Positions 34,516 through 43,968 are shown, counted from the first letter of the stretch. The stretch: 64,000 nucleotides of DNA from JBAXTZ01 sp037129925 (GCA_037129925.1 JBAXTZ010000015.1:1-64000); one strand, 5' to 3'. Numbers and translations are program-made. Notes: generated from the sequence alone by a model not told the origin.

Positions 34516-35271
34516 TCAGCGGTTTATCAAGTCTTTTACGACTTCGCCGGCCAAAATCAACCCACACACCGCCGGTACAAAAGATATACTGCCAGGTATC
34601 TTCCGCCTAGTAGTACATTTCCGGGTCGTACCCGGCGGGCAGACACAATTAATCGCGCAACTGGTTTCATCTGATTCCTGCGGTTCGAGCGGCAGTTCTT
34701 CGGAGTAGACGACTTTTAACGCTTTGATGCCCCGCTTACGTAATTCTTGGCGCATTATCCGCGCCAACGGGCAACTGGTAGTTTTGTAGATATCGGTAAC
34801 CTTGAAGCCGCTAGCCTCGATTTTGTTCCCGGCGCCCATGCTGCTGATGATCGGAATCCCCAGTTCCTGGGCGGTCACGACCAGCGAGATTTTCCCGGTC
34901 ATCGTGTCGATAGCATCGACAATGTAATCATAATCGCTGCGAATAAGTTGCCGGGGATTATCCGGCAGGTAAAATTCTTGAAATATCTCCACTTCGGCCT
35001 TGGGATTAATTTCCAAAATCCGCTCACGCATCGCTTCAACTTTTGGCTGGCCAATAGTTTTGCGGGTGGCGTGCAACTGGCGGTTGATATTGGTCAGGCA
35101 GATGCAATCATCGTCTATCAACACCAACTTGCCGACACCGGCACGCACCAAGCCCTCGACGACATAAGTGCCGACACCGCCGATTCCGAATACCGCCACC
35201 CGGCTGTGCTTTAACTTTTCTAAAGCAAGTTTTCCAATCAATAGTTCCGTCCGTGAAAATTCATGTAACAT
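34516..35271 (-). CDS. tcdA: tRNA threonylcarbamoyladenosine dehydratase (TcdA/CsdL, ThiF family)
   Basis: 251 residues. E1/ThiF-type fold: VAVFGIGGVGTYVVEGLVRA (nucleotide-binding glycine loop, residues 21-40), VLIDDDCICLTNINRQLHA, YDYIVDAIDTMTGK, SSMGAGNKIEASGFKV, then CAINCVCPPG. This pattern is that of TcdA, which uses ATP to cyclise t6A to ct6A at tRNA position 37. ATG 35271 has GAGGT upstream; the earlier in-frame ATG would overlap the previous gene. It starts 10 bases after the amidohydrolase stop. Confidence 0.88.
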   Translation of the reverse strand: MLHEFSRTELLIGKLALEKLKHSRVAVFGIGGVGTYVVEGLVRAGVGKLVLIDDDCICLTNINRQLHATRKTIGQPKVEAMRERILEINPKAEVEIFQEFYLPDNPRQLIRSDYDYIVDAIDTMTGKISLVVTAQELGIPIISSMGAGNKIEASGFKVTDIYKTTSCPLARIMRQELRKRGIKALKVVYSEELPLEPQESDETSCAINCVCPPGTTRKCTTRRKIPGSISFVPAVCGLILAGEVVKDLINR

Positions 35272-35281
35272 TTCTACCTCA

Positions 35282-36589
35282 TTATTTTTGCCAGTTTTCA
35301 ATAGCTTTTGCGTACAGCCGCAAAAAGAATTCCGTAGCCGTCAATAACACCCGCTCGTCAAAATCAAACAATTTGTTGTGATGACCGCCACTTGTCGCTG
35401 TGGCAAACACCGCAAATAACGCTTGTCCGCCCCGGGCCTTGGTCTGTTCCATAAAATATGTCGCATCTTCTGAACCTTCGAACGTTGCCAGTCTGACGGC
35501 GTGTTCTGCGCCAATGGTTTCGACCGCCACGCCGAACGCCAGTTCAACGAGTTCCGGCGAATTTGTTGATGTAACCAACTCAGCCTCGGGTCTGATTTCA
35601 CATTCCAGCTCATACATCACCGCAGCAGACTTAATAACTATTAGCGCCCGCTCTGCCATATATTCACAAACTTCCTTAGTCGCGCCGCGCACCTCTACCG
35701 TGAAATAGGCCTGCTCAGCAACCACGTTCCACTCACTGCCGGCTTGCAGTTTCCCAATATTTAGCTGCGTCGAGCCATTACCATGCCGGGAAATAGCGTA
35801 GATATTTTGTGTGGCGACACAGGCGGCCAGTAACGCGTTCCGTCCGAAATGCGGATTGTTAGCAGCATGTGCCGCGCGGCCGGTATAACGGACTTCATAG
35901 CGTTTGACGGCCATGATGCCGCGCGGATCAACGACAATAACATCATCAACTGTCGGTACAATCCCGATATGACCGCAGAAAAAAAAGTTGGCATCGTCCA
36001 CCAGCCCGGCAGAAGTCATCGTACCGGCGCCAACGCCGCCTTCTTCGCCCGGTTGGAAAATCAACCGCACAGTACCGGTAATATCATTGCGATGCTCGGC
36101 AAACCATTTAGCCAGCAATAAACCATAAGCCATGTGACCGTCATGCCCGCAAGCGTGCATATAGCCGGGAATTAACGAGCCAAAACCCTCACGAACCGGC
36201 AAATGTTCCGCGCTGTCACTCTCAGTTATTGTCAACCCGTCAATGTCAAAGCGAAAGACCACAACCGGACCGGGCTGAGCGCCTGTCAGTTCAGCGACCA
36301 AACCAGTGTAGCCGCCCCGTCCCGGTCCAATAAACCGTTCCTCGATACCAGCCGCCAATGCTCGTTGATATTCGTCCTCGATTATTTCTGCGGCTGGCAA
36401 CTTGAACCGTTTTGCCGCGCCATGAATAGTCTCCCCTAATTTGATATTGTAACCCCATTTTTCCAGCAACTGTGCAATGTAGCCAGTGGCATAGAACTCA
36501 GTCCAGGCTACTTGCGGGAATTTGTGCAAATCGCGTCGCCAACTGACCATCTCGTTTTTGTTTGTCACCAGCCATGTTTCCAAATTCAT
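35282..36589 (-). CDS. M20-family amidohydrolase (aminobenzoyl-glutamate utilisation-like)
   Basis: 435 residues of the M20D peptidase/amidohydrolase family, related to AbgA/AbgB and amino-acid N-acyl hydrolases. Metal-site segments: HACGHDGHMAYG (near 150), the Glu pair IFQPGEEGGVGAG, FCGHIG, and the C-terminal ATSGGHHNKLFDFDE with a zinc-ligand His. The middle insert AAHAANNPHFGRNALLA is the dimerisation domain. It removes an acyl or amide group from an amino-acid derivative in the cytoplasm; the substrate is unknown. GGAGG precedes ATG 36589, which I prefer to an in-frame ATG twenty codons upstream that overlaps the hairpin at 36608. Confidence 0.85.
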   Translation of the reverse strand: MNLETWLVTNKNEMVSWRRDLHKFPQVAWTEFYATGYIAQLLEKWGYNIKLGETIHGAAKRFKLPAAEIIEDEYQRALAAGIEERFIGPGRGGYTGLVAELTGAQPGPVVVFRFDIDGLTITESDSAEHLPVREGFGSLIPGYMHACGHDGHMAYGLLLAKWFAEHRNDITGTVRLIFQPGEEGGVGAGTMTSAGLVDDANFFFCGHIGIVPTVDDVIVVDPRGIMAVKRYEVRYTGRAAHAANNPHFGRNALLAACVATQNIYAISRHGNGSTQLNIGKLQAGSEWNVVAEQAYFTVEVRGATKEVCEYMAERALIVIKSAAVMYELECEIRPEAELVTSTNSPELVELAFGVAVETIGAEHAVRLATFEGSEDATYFMEQTKARGGQALFAVFATATSGGHHNKLFDFDERVLLTATEFFLRLYAKAIENWQK

Positions 36590-36607
36590 ATCAACCTCCA
36601 AAACAGC

Positions 36608-36645
36608 ACAGCTCTCCAAATGCGCAATCGCGATTGAAGAGCTGT
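36608..36645 (-). terminator. Hairpin between the DUF1015 gene and the amidohydrolase gene
   Basis: ACAGCTCT (36608-36615) and AGAGCTGT (36638-36645) form an 8-base stem around a loop holding the palindrome CAATCGCGATTG. On the minus strand only TGTTTTGG follows, so it is a weak terminator or attenuator in an operon. Confidence 0.4.
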
Positions 36646-36649
36646 TCAA

Positions 36650-37876
36650 TTATATTCGATTAATCACCATACCATCCCGCAACTTCGGTTCGAACCAAGT
36701 TGACTTTGGCGGCATGATTTCATTATTGTCGGCAATTGCCAGTAATTCATCCATTGATGGCGGAAACAACGAAAATGCCACCGCGTAGTCGCCGCTATCG
36801 ACCAGTTTTTCTAGTTCGCTCATGCCGCGGATACCACCGACAAAATCGATGCGCTTGGCAGTGCGCGGGTCGTCGATCGCTAACAGCGGTTGTAAAATGT
36901 TACGTTGGAGAATATTGACATCCAACCGCGCCTGACAATCATTTTCATCGACGATATCACTGTTAGCACGCAATACGTACCACTCGTTATCAATATACAT
37001 TCCGAATACATGTCGGGTCTGTGGTTTTCCGGATACATCGCTACCCTTACCAATGTTGCTCACCCGGAAATTTTCCGCTACGGCCGCCATAAATTCAGCC
37101 TTGGTCAGACCGTTTAAGTCCTTGACCACCCGGTTATAGTCCATGATTGCCAATTGGTCATGAGGAAAGGCTACCGCCAAAAACACTTGCGCGGCAGCAT
37201 TTTCTGGTTGCTGACCGGCCAGCAATACGGCAGCCGCTGAGCGATGATGCCCGTCGGCGATATATAAGTCCGGAATGTTGGCAAACGCCGTTTTAATATT
37301 GCTGCAGTCTTCCGGCGCATCAACCACCCACATAGTGTGGCGAACGCCGTCTTCGGCAACAAAATCATACTCGGGTATACGGCAGGTAAACCCGGCAACC
37401 AGGTCGTCTAGTTTCGCTTCGGCGCGATACGCCAAAAATACCGGTCCGGTCTGGGCCCGGGTAATGCGGATATGCATGGCCCGGTCATTTTCTTTGTCGG
37501 GGCGGGTCAACTCGTGTTTCTTGATTTTATTGCCGCGATATTCAGCAGCCGAATAAGCGGCGGCAATGCCCGTCTGGCGGTGCGCCCCCTTGGTCAACCG
37601 GTAGATGTAGTATGCCGGTTGAGCTTCTTCAAACAACAGCTCCGCTTCAACCATCGCTTGCAGACGGTCGGCCGCGCATTTATATATCTCCGGCGCGTAC
37701 GGGTCAACATTTGGATGTTCAGCCTCAGCTTTGGTCACCCGCAATAAACTACTCGGGTTAACGGCGATTTTCGCCGCCGCCTCAAGGCTGTTCATAACAT
37801 CATAGGGCGGCGCCGAAACCTCAGCGACTTTATCTTTTGCCGAGCGCAATGCCCGAAACGGTAATACTTGTGCCAT
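36650..37876 (-). CDS. DUF1015 family protein
   Basis: 408 residues, full length for DUF1015. Typical text: FRALRSAKDKVAEVSAPPYDVMN at the start (residues 6-28), YIADGHHRSAAAVLLA near 215, LAIMDYNRVVKDLNGLT. The function of DUF1015 is not firmly known; the family often sits beside serA and a class V aminotransferase, which hints at serine or phosphoserine metabolism. Here its start codon shares one base with the serA stop, so the two are translationally coupled. Confidence 0.88.
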   Translation of the reverse strand: MAQVLPFRALRSAKDKVAEVSAPPYDVMNSLEAAAKIAVNPSSLLRVTKAEAEHPNVDPYAPEIYKCAADRLQAMVEAELLFEEAQPAYYIYRLTKGAHRQTGIAAAYSAAEYRGNKIKKHELTRPDKENDRAMHIRITRAQTGPVFLAYRAEAKLDDLVAGFTCRIPEYDFVAEDGVRHTMWVVDAPEDCSNIKTAFANIPDLYIADGHHRSAAAVLLAGQQPENAAAQVFLAVAFPHDQLAIMDYNRVVKDLNGLTKAEFMAAVAENFRVSNIGKGSDVSGKPQTRHVFGMYIDNEWYVLRANSDIVDENDCQARLDVNILQRNILQPLLAIDDPRTAKRIDFVGGIRGMSELEKLVDSGDYAVAFSLFPPSMDELLAIADNNEIMPPKSTWFEPKLRDGMVINRI

Positions 37877-39453
37877 TAAAATATAATCACTTTCGGCTGA
37901 GCCACACCGTCAATCGCGGCAATCATTTGCAACACTTCCTCGCCTGGTTCAACTTCCAGAGCGATCAGCATGATATTATTCCCCGGTATCGCCATCTGCT
38001 CCAGCTGCATCCCGCCAATGTTGATTTTGTTCTGACCAAGAACAGTAGCTACTTTACCAATCATTCCCGGACGGTTGACGTGCGGGCAGATCAGCAATAT
38101 GCCTTTGGGCGCAATATCCACCCGGTAGTTATCCAGACGGACAATTCGCGCATCGCGTTCACCCAACAGCGTCCCTGCCACAACATGGCGGTTTTCCGCT
38201 GAACCGACGGCTACGGTGATTAAATTGGCAAATTCCTTTTTGTCTTCGCTCTTAATTTCACGGACATGGATGCCGCGGTCTTTTGCCAAATGATAGGCGT
38301 TTACAAAATTCACACTATCCTCGGTCATCGGCGCTAACACACCTTTGATAACCGCTGCCGTCAGCAATCGCAAATCATAGCCGCCGACTTCGCCATTATA
38401 CTCAACTTGAATTTCTTCAACGCCGCCTTCGAGTAATTGAACTGCTAACGTTCCCATTTTCTCAGCCAGTGTAAAATACGGTTTAATAGCATCAAGCGTG
38501 GCGCTCGAAACCATTGCCATGTTGACGGCGGTCTGCGCGGTTTTGCCTTTGAGCACCTGAATAATGCCGTGCGCTACATCTACCGAAACACCCACTTGCG
38601 CCTCTTCAGTCGATGCGCCGAGGTGCGGGGTGAACAAAATCCGTTCCGCTGTTAACAACGGGTTGTCGGCCAAGATTGGCTCTTTGGAAAAAACGTCGAC
38701 TGCCGCTCCGGCGATTTGGCCGCTATTCAATGCCGCAGCCAAATCGGCTTCATTTACTACGCCACCCCGGGCGCAATTGACGATTCGCGCCGTCGGTTTC
38801 ATTTTGGCAAATGCTGCCTTGTTCAACATTCCTTTAGTATCCGGGGTCTGCGGGAGATGCAACGTAATAAAGTCCGCTTCGGCGAAAATTTCCGCCAATT
38901 GGGCTTTTTTGATTCCGGCAATCCGCGCTTGTTCTTCGGTTACGTAAGGATCATAGCCAAGAATCTTCATTTCCATCGCCGCAGCGCGTTTGGCAACACC
39001 CCGTCCGATGCGTCCCAGTCCGAGGATACCAATCGTCTTACCACGCAATTCCACGCCGACAAATTTAGCCCGTTCCCACTTGCCTTCTTTCATCGACATA
39101 TACGCTTGGGGAATGTTGCGGGCAAGCGCCAGCATCATCGCCATCGTGTGTTCTGTCGCAGCGATCGTATTCCCTTCCGGCGCGTTCAGAACGACAATTC
39201 CTTTTTGAGTAGCAGCTTCAACATCAATATTATCGATACCAACACCGGCACGGCCAATGGCTTTGAGCTTATCGGCTTTGGCGATAATATTCTTTGTAAC
39301 TTTCGTTTCACTGCGGACGACCAACGCGTCATATTGACCAATAATTTCGATTAGTTGTTCTTCGGTTTGCTTGATGATAATATCCACCTGATGGTCAATT
39401 TTCAGGATATCAATCCCCTCTTGAGCCACCGGATCAGCGATTAAAATTCTCAT
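37876..39453 (-). CDS. serA: D-3-phosphoglycerate dehydrogenase SerA
   Basis: 525 residues, the long form. Substrate and NAD domains with VGIDNIDVEAATQKGIVVLN, the nucleotide loop ILGLGRIGRGVAKRAAAM (about 145-162), NCARGGVVNE (catalytic Arg) and FTPHLGASTEEA (His). After residue 320 come the intervening allosteric substrate-binding domain and a C-terminal ACT domain (ILLICPHVNRPGMIGKVATV), where serine usually inhibits. It oxidises 3-phosphoglycerate for serine synthesis. ATG 39453 has AAGGAG upstream and lies inside the end of the MobA-FdhD gene (20-base overlap). Confidence 0.95.
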   Translation of the reverse strand: MRILIADPVAQEGIDILKIDHQVDIIIKQTEEQLIEIIGQYDALVVRSETKVTKNIIAKADKLKAIGRAGVGIDNIDVEAATQKGIVVLNAPEGNTIAATEHTMAMMLALARNIPQAYMSMKEGKWERAKFVGVELRGKTIGILGLGRIGRGVAKRAAAMEMKILGYDPYVTEEQARIAGIKKAQLAEIFAEADFITLHLPQTPDTKGMLNKAAFAKMKPTARIVNCARGGVVNEADLAAALNSGQIAGAAVDVFSKEPILADNPLLTAERILFTPHLGASTEEAQVGVSVDVAHGIIQVLKGKTAQTAVNMAMVSSATLDAIKPYFTLAEKMGTLAVQLLEGGVEEIQVEYNGEVGGYDLRLLTAAVIKGVLAPMTEDSVNFVNAYHLAKDRGIHVREIKSEDKKEFANLITVAVGSAENRHVVAGTLLGERDARIVRLDNYRVDIAPKGILLICPHVNRPGMIGKVATVLGQNKINIGGMQLEQMAIPGNNIMLIALEVEPGEEVLQMIAAIDGVAQPKVIIF

Positions 39454-40711
39454 GGTCAGTCTCCTTATCATTGTAAAAATTGTACCTATTATCTCTGAAA
39501 AAGCCAATTAACGCAAGTCCAAGCCGGTCGGCCAATTCTACTGCGGCATAACTCGGAGCGCTTACGGCGCACACCAGTCCCACTGGTACACGGCGAATTT
39601 TTTCCAGCAGTTCGACACTGACGCGCGACGATAACAACAGGATTTTCGCCTCCTGAACAACATCGTTGATAACCAAAGCACCGATTGCCTTATCGAGCGC
39701 GTTATGCCGGCCGATATCTTCAAAAAAACTTAACAAATTCCCCTTATCGTCAAAAAAACCAGCGGCGTGGGCAGCGCCGGTACGGCGAAAAATCACTTGC
39801 TGCTCAAAAAACTTTTGTTGAAGTTGTTGCATAAAAGAAATTTCCGGACGGATAAATTCACGAGGACGTTCCAACAGCTCCTGCTCGTTACGAAATAACG
39901 CCTGATATTCGCAGTTGTTATTCCGTTCCAAGTGCATTATATCTTTCATATCCGCCAACCGCCCTGTTGAATAACCCCAGCCAATCAGCAGTTCGCGGAC
40001 ATTTACCGGCGTACATAAAAACCGCTGTTCGTCCGGTGTGTGGAGTACTACCGTTTGTTCGACAATCAATTCATCCTGCGCAACCGTTGTTATGCCGTTC
40101 CGGTAGCGACTGATTTTGCGGGCGACAACCGCTGACGGTTCAGCTTGACAAAAGTTGTTGTAATCAGCTGGCGTATTAATATTTTCGATACTGCGCCCGT
40201 TTTGCAAGACAACACGCTTGACCAAGCCGCTGTCAGCAAGCGCCTTCGCCCGGCGAATGTTGTTCTGCATCAATTCATTGATAACCACTAGCGACCGTTT
40301 GCTATATAGCGCATATAACGGTTCCAAACGACCATTGTTTTCCGGCATAACCGCGATACAATCGCAGGTATTTGCCGCTAACAGCTGTTTGAACAAACTC
40401 ACGTCGATTTTCGGCGAGTCCACGGCTACGACAAACACCGTTTCGTGCTTTGCCGCCCGCAATCCAGCGCTCATTCCTGCAAGTGGTCCAAAATCAACCC
40501 GCTCATCAACCACCATTCGACAACCTGCAACCACGAAATTCTGGTTTTGATTGATACTTATTATAATGTCCGTAAACAAGCTTTTTAATTGCTCGCTCAG
40601 GTATTCTACCGCAATTTTACCATCGTATTCCAACAGCGCTTTGTCGCTCCCCATCCGTGAGCTTCGCCCGCCAGCGAGAATGACTACTGAGCAATTATCG
40701 AAAGCTAACAT
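39434..40711 (-). CDS. MobA-FdhD fusion: Mo-cofactor guanylyltransferase joined to formate dehydrogenase maturation factor
   Basis: 425 residues. Residues 7-195 are MobA: VVILAGGRSSRMGSDKALLE holds the GTP-binding loop, then GPLAGMSAGLRAA and VVAVDSPK. MobA adds GMP to molybdopterin. Residues 200-425 are FdhD-like, with RTGAAHAAGFF, EDIGRHNALDKAIGALV, LLLSSRVSVELLEKI, VSAPSYAAVELAD. FdhD transfers sulfur to the formate dehydrogenase cofactor through a CxxC pair in the E. coli protein; I see no CxxC in the corresponding stretch here. It presumably serves the formate dehydrogenase at 52753, 12 kb away. GGAG lies before ATG 40711. Its 3' end overlaps serA. Confidence 0.85.
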   Translation of the reverse strand: MLAFDNCSVVILAGGRSSRMGSDKALLEYDGKIAVEYLSEQLKSLFTDIIISINQNQNFVVAGCRMVVDERVDFGPLAGMSAGLRAAKHETVFVVAVDSPKIDVSLFKQLLAANTCDCIAVMPENNGRLEPLYALYSKRSLVVINELMQNNIRRAKALADSGLVKRVVLQNGRSIENINTPADYNNFCQAEPSAVVARKISRYRNGITTVAQDELIVEQTVVLHTPDEQRFLCTPVNVRELLIGWGYSTGRLADMKDIMHLERNNNCEYQALFRNEQELLERPREFIRPEISFMQQLQQKFFEQQVIFRRTGAAHAAGFFDDKGNLLSFFEDIGRHNALDKAIGALVINDVVQEAKILLLSSRVSVELLEKIRRVPVGLVCAVSAPSYAAVELADRLGLALIGFFRDNRYNFYNDKETDHENFNR

Positions 40712-40721
40712 TTTGCACGCT

Positions 40722-40769
40722 CCAATAAAATAATAAAGCAACGCCAATGATCTACAGCATCAGCGTTGC
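40722..40769 (-). terminator. Terminator after the class V aminotransferase gene
   Basis: On the minus strand GCAACGC (40769-40763) pairs with GCGTTGC (40744-40738), with inner ATCA-type pairing, followed by the T-rich TTTATTATTTTATT down to 40722. Confidence 0.65.
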
Positions 40770-40865
40770 AATTACTAGCTTCTTATACTTGCAGTTCTTT
40801 AACCAGTCTCTTGCGTTTCTGCTTTCAACTTTTACATATCAGCTTTTATCATGCTTTCAGTATTA

Positions 40866-42017
40866 TTATGCTTGCAGCCATTCTATCTGCGCTGCCCGCA
40901 CACCGGCACCCAGTTCAATTTTTTCGCCCAATTCCAGCAAGGTCATTTCTAACATCGTAATCGTCACCATCACATCACTGATAGCGCAAAAACCCATATG
41001 CCCGATGCGGAAAATTTTGCCTTCCAAGGCCTTTTGACCGCCCGCCATCGTCACGCCATAAGTTTCCCGCATGATTTTTTGGATTTTTTTGGCTTCGATA
41101 CCTACCGGCGGATAGATGCCGGTAACAGCGTTCGACGCGCAATAATCTTCGGCGAGCAATCGCAACCCGAGCGCTTTGGCAGCGGCGCGGATACAGTTGC
41201 GCAATTTACGATGACGCAAGAAAATCGTTGTCAGCCCTTCTTCTTCAATCATTTTTAAGGCTTCTTGCAAACCAAACAGCAAACTGACCGGCGGCGTGTA
41301 GGGGTTTTGCCATTTTTCCAGCGCCTTACGCGCCGCTTTGGCATCCCAATAAAATTTAGGATTGTCCGTGGCATCAGCCTTAGTCCAAGCTTTGGCGCTG
41401 ACCGCCATAACACCAATACCCGGAGGAATCATCAACGATTTCTGACTGCCGGCTACCACAACATCCAAGTTCCAATCATCCATTTTTAACTCAATCGCGC
41501 CCAGACCGCTCACCGAATCGACCATAAACAGCGCCGGATGCTGACCGCGTGCCGCGCTAATCGCTTGGACATCATTAGTAACCGATGCCGAAGTTTCGTT
41601 ATGTGTAACCAAAATTACTTTGATTTCATGGTTGGTATCCGCTGCCAAGCGAGCGGCAACCGCCTTGGGGTCAATCGCCTGACCGACTTCGACCGACATT
41701 ACTTCGACATCCGCGCCATAGCGCCGGGCAATTTCCGCCCAGCGGTCACCAAATACACCGACCGTTAACGCCAGCACTTTTTCATTCTTGCCGACAAAAT
41801 TAGCAATCGCCGCTTCCATCACGCCGGTGCCGCTTGACGGAAACAATATTACATCGTTATTCGTCTGATAAACCGCCTTCAGGCGCGTGGTGCAGTCTTT
41901 GAGCAACCCTTCAAATAAAACACCGCGATGGTTAATAACCGGACGGGTCATTGCCTGAATCACTCGTTCCGGAACCATCGTCGGACCGGGAATCATCAAA
42001 AATTGTTTTTTTAGCAC
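40866..42017 (-). CDS. Class V aminotransferase (alanine-glyoxylate/serine-pyruvate type)
   Basis: 383 residues. MIPGPTMVPERVIQAM at the N-terminus, SSGTGVMEAAIANFV, VTHNETSASVTND, FMVDSVSGLGAIELKMDDW, and the PLP-lysine site VVVAGSQKSLMIPPGIG near residue 195. Family members transfer the amino group of alanine or serine to glyoxylate or pyruvate; those next to SerA in anaerobes often act in serine/glycine interconversion. The start is GTG at 42017 with AGGAG 12 bases upstream. A very good promoter lies at 42056-42084. Confidence 0.9.
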   Translation of the reverse strand: MLKKQFLMIPGPTMVPERVIQAMTRPVINHRGVLFEGLLKDCTTRLKAVYQTNNDVILFPSSGTGVMEAAIANFVGKNEKVLALTVGVFGDRWAEIARRYGADVEVMSVEVGQAIDPKAVAARLAADTNHEIKVILVTHNETSASVTNDVQAISAARGQHPALFMVDSVSGLGAIELKMDDWNLDVVVAGSQKSLMIPPGIGVMAVSAKAWTKADATDNPKFYWDAKAARKALEKWQNPYTPPVSLLFGLQEALKMIEEEGLTTIFLRHRKLRNCIRAAAKALGLRLLAEDYCASNAVTGIYPPVGIEAKKIQKIMRETYGVTMAGGQKALEGKIFRIGHMGFCAISDVMVTITMLEMTLLELGEKIELGAGVRAAQIEWLQA

Positions 42018-42055
42018 TTAATTCTTCAGCTCCTATCATTAATTTTTACCCGCGC

Positions 42056-42084
42056 ATTATATCATTCAAGAAGATTTTTTGCAA
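42056..42084 (-). promoter_or_regulatory. Promoter of the class V aminotransferase gene
   Basis: On the minus strand TTGCAA (42084-42079), a 17-base spacer and TATAAT (42061-42056). Confidence 0.75.
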
Positions 42085-42097
42085 ACCAAGCAATAGC

Positions 42098-42127
42098 TTG
42101 CAGGAATAACCGCTCTTGATATAGAAT
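42098..42127 (+). promoter_or_regulatory. Candidate promoter for the Fe-S scaffold/GGGtGRT pair
   Basis: TTGCAG (42098-42103), an 18-base spacer and TAGAAT (42122-42127), 36 bases upstream of the ATG. It is divergent from the aminotransferase promoter. Confidence 0.5.
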
Positions 42128-42162
42128 ATAACTATGACAAAATTTTCGAGAGGAGTTTAGTA

Positions 42163-42855
42163 ATGAATTATTCACACGAAGTTGAACAAATGATTTGTGT
42201 TGCCAAAGGCTGCAAACACGATTCAGCGCCAATTCCCCAAGAAGGAAAATGGACGGTATCCCGGGAAATCAAAGACATCAACGGTCTGACCCACGGTGTG
42301 GGCTGGTGCGCTCCCCAACAAGGCGCATGTAAGTTAACCTTAAACGTAAAAGAAGGCATCATTCAGGAAGCGCTTATTGAAACCTTAGGTTGTTCAGGCA
42401 TGACCCACTCCGCGGCAATGGCAGCGGAAATTATGCCCGGTAAAACTATTTTGGAAGCATTAAATACTGACTTGGTCTGTGATGCCATCAATACCGCTAT
42501 GCGCGAATTGTTTTTGCAAATCGCTTATGGTCGCACGCAAACTGCTTTTTCGGATGACGGACTGCCAATCGGCGCCGGCTTGGAAGATTTAGGCAAAGGC
42601 TTGCGCAGCCAAATTGGCACTACCTATGGGACTATCGCCAAAGGTCCGCGCTATTTGGAATTAGCTGAAGGCTACATTACCGAAATCGGACTAGATGAAG
42701 AAGATCAAATCATCGGTTATCGGTTCGTCAATCTGGGCAAAATGATGGAAAGCATCCATAAAGGCGTTGACGCCAACGAAGCTTTGACTAAGGCATCCGG
42801 AAAATACGGCCGCATTGATGAAGCTGTTAAGACTATCGACCCGAGACATAAATAA
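42163..42855 (+). CDS. IscU/NifU-like iron-sulfur cluster scaffold protein, partner of GGGtGRT protein
   Basis: 230 residues. The Cys-rich N-terminal region (CVAKGCKHDSAPIP) and ETLGCSGMTHSAAMAAEIMPG, like the IscU core, identify the scaffold-type protein found paired with GGGtGRT proteins. Other text: GWCAPQQGACKLTLNV. By family knowledge it builds or carries Fe-S clusters in the cytoplasm; the particular clients are unknown. GAGAGGAG precedes the ATG. The next gene follows after 25 bases, and a terminator closes the pair. Confidence 0.85.
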   Translation: MNYSHEVEQMICVAKGCKHDSAPIPQEGKWTVSREIKDINGLTHGVGWCAPQQGACKLTLNVKEGIIQEALIETLGCSGMTHSAAMAAEIMPGKTILEALNTDLVCDAINTAMRELFLQIAYGRTQTAFSDDGLPIGAGLEDLGKGLRSQIGTTYGTIAKGPRYLELAEGYITEIGLDEEDQIIGYRFVNLGKMMESIHKGVDANEALTKASGKYGRIDEAVKTIDPRHK

Positions 42856-42880
42856 TTCGAAAGTGAAGGAGTGAAATATA

Positions 42881-43879
42881 ATGGCATTGTTCGAAAGTTA
42901 TGACCGCCGCATTGCGACCATCCAAAAAACTTTGGATAAGTATGGCATTGCCTCATTAGAAGAAGCCCGACAAATTTGCACTGATAAAGGTATGGACGTT
43001 TACAATATCGTCAAAAACATTCAGCCAATCTGCTTTGAAAACGCCTGCTGGGCATACATTCTCGGCGCAGCAATCGCAGTAAAAAAAGGCTGTACCAAAG
43101 CCGCTGATGCCGCTGTTGCACTCGGCGAAGGTTTGCAAGCATTCTGTATCCCCGGTTCAGTAGCCGATAGCCGCAAAGTCGGTATCGGACATGGTAATCT
43201 TGCCGCGATGTTGTTGCGCGAAGAAACCCTCTGTTTTGCTTTCCTTGCCGGTCACGAATCATTCGCTGCCGCTGAAGGCGCGATTGGTATCGCCCGCTCG
43301 GCAAACAAAGTTCGCACCGCGCCGCTCAAAGTTATTTTGAACGGTCTTGGCAAAGATGCCGCGATGGTTATCGCCCGCATCAATGGTTTCACCTATGTAC
43401 AAACTAAATTCGATTATTATACCAGCACCCTGAACATCGTTCGTGAAATCAGCTATTCCAAAGGCGAACGCGCATTAGTCCGTTGCTACGGCGCCGACGA
43501 CGTTATGGAAGGCGTTGCCATCATGACCCTGGAAGATGTCGACGTATCCATCACCGGTAACTCCACTAACCCAACCCGCTTCCAGCATCCGGTCGCTGGT
43601 ACCTACAAAAAAGAATCCAACGAGCGCGGCAAAAAATATTTCTCAGTAGCTTCCGGCGGCGGTACCGGTCGCACTCTGCACCCAGATAACATGGCAGCTG
43701 GTCCGGCATCCTACGGTATGACCGACACCATGGGTCGGATGCACTCAGATGCCCAATTTGCCGGTTCATCTTCAGTACCGGCACACGTTGAAATGATGGG
43801 ACTGATCGGCATGGGTAACAACCCGATGGTCGGCGCCAGTGTTTCCGTAGCCGTGGCAATTGAAGAGGCTTCACGCTAA
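42881..43879 (+). CDS. GGGtGRT protein
   Basis: 332 residues, named for the signature SGGGTGRTLHPDNMA present near residue 265. Other conserved text: AYILGAAIAVKKG, KVGIGHGNLAAMLLREET, FLAGHESFAAAEGAIGIARS, MMGLIGMGNNPMVGASVSVA. Proteins of this family occur in anaerobes next to the scaffold-type gene, as here. Their exact biochemical role has not been settled; a link to Fe-S metabolism is inferred from pairing. GGAG before the ATG. The operon ends in a strong terminator. Confidence 0.9.
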   Translation: MALFESYDRRIATIQKTLDKYGIASLEEARQICTDKGMDVYNIVKNIQPICFENACWAYILGAAIAVKKGCTKAADAAVALGEGLQAFCIPGSVADSRKVGIGHGNLAAMLLREETLCFAFLAGHESFAAAEGAIGIARSANKVRTAPLKVILNGLGKDAAMVIARINGFTYVQTKFDYYTSTLNIVREISYSKGERALVRCYGADDVMEGVAIMTLEDVDVSITGNSTNPTRFQHPVAGTYKKESNERGKKYFSVASGGGTGRTLHPDNMAAGPASYGMTDTMGRMHSDAQFAGSSSVPAHVEMMGLIGMGNNPMVGASVSVAVAIEEASR

Positions 43880-43910
43880 CAGCCAAAAGGCTTCAAACCA
43901 CAATTTGCAA

Positions 43911-43957
43911 AACATTATTCTACAGAGTATAATTCTCTGTAGAATAATGTTTTTTTG
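43911..43957 (+). terminator. Intrinsic terminator after the GGGtGRT gene
   Basis: A perfect 17-base stem: AACATTATTCTACAGAG (43911-43927) with CTCTGTAGAATAATGTT (43935-43951), a 7-base loop, then a T-run. It ends 12 bases before the next ATG. Confidence 0.9.
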
Positions 43958-43968
43958 TTGGAGGCTGT

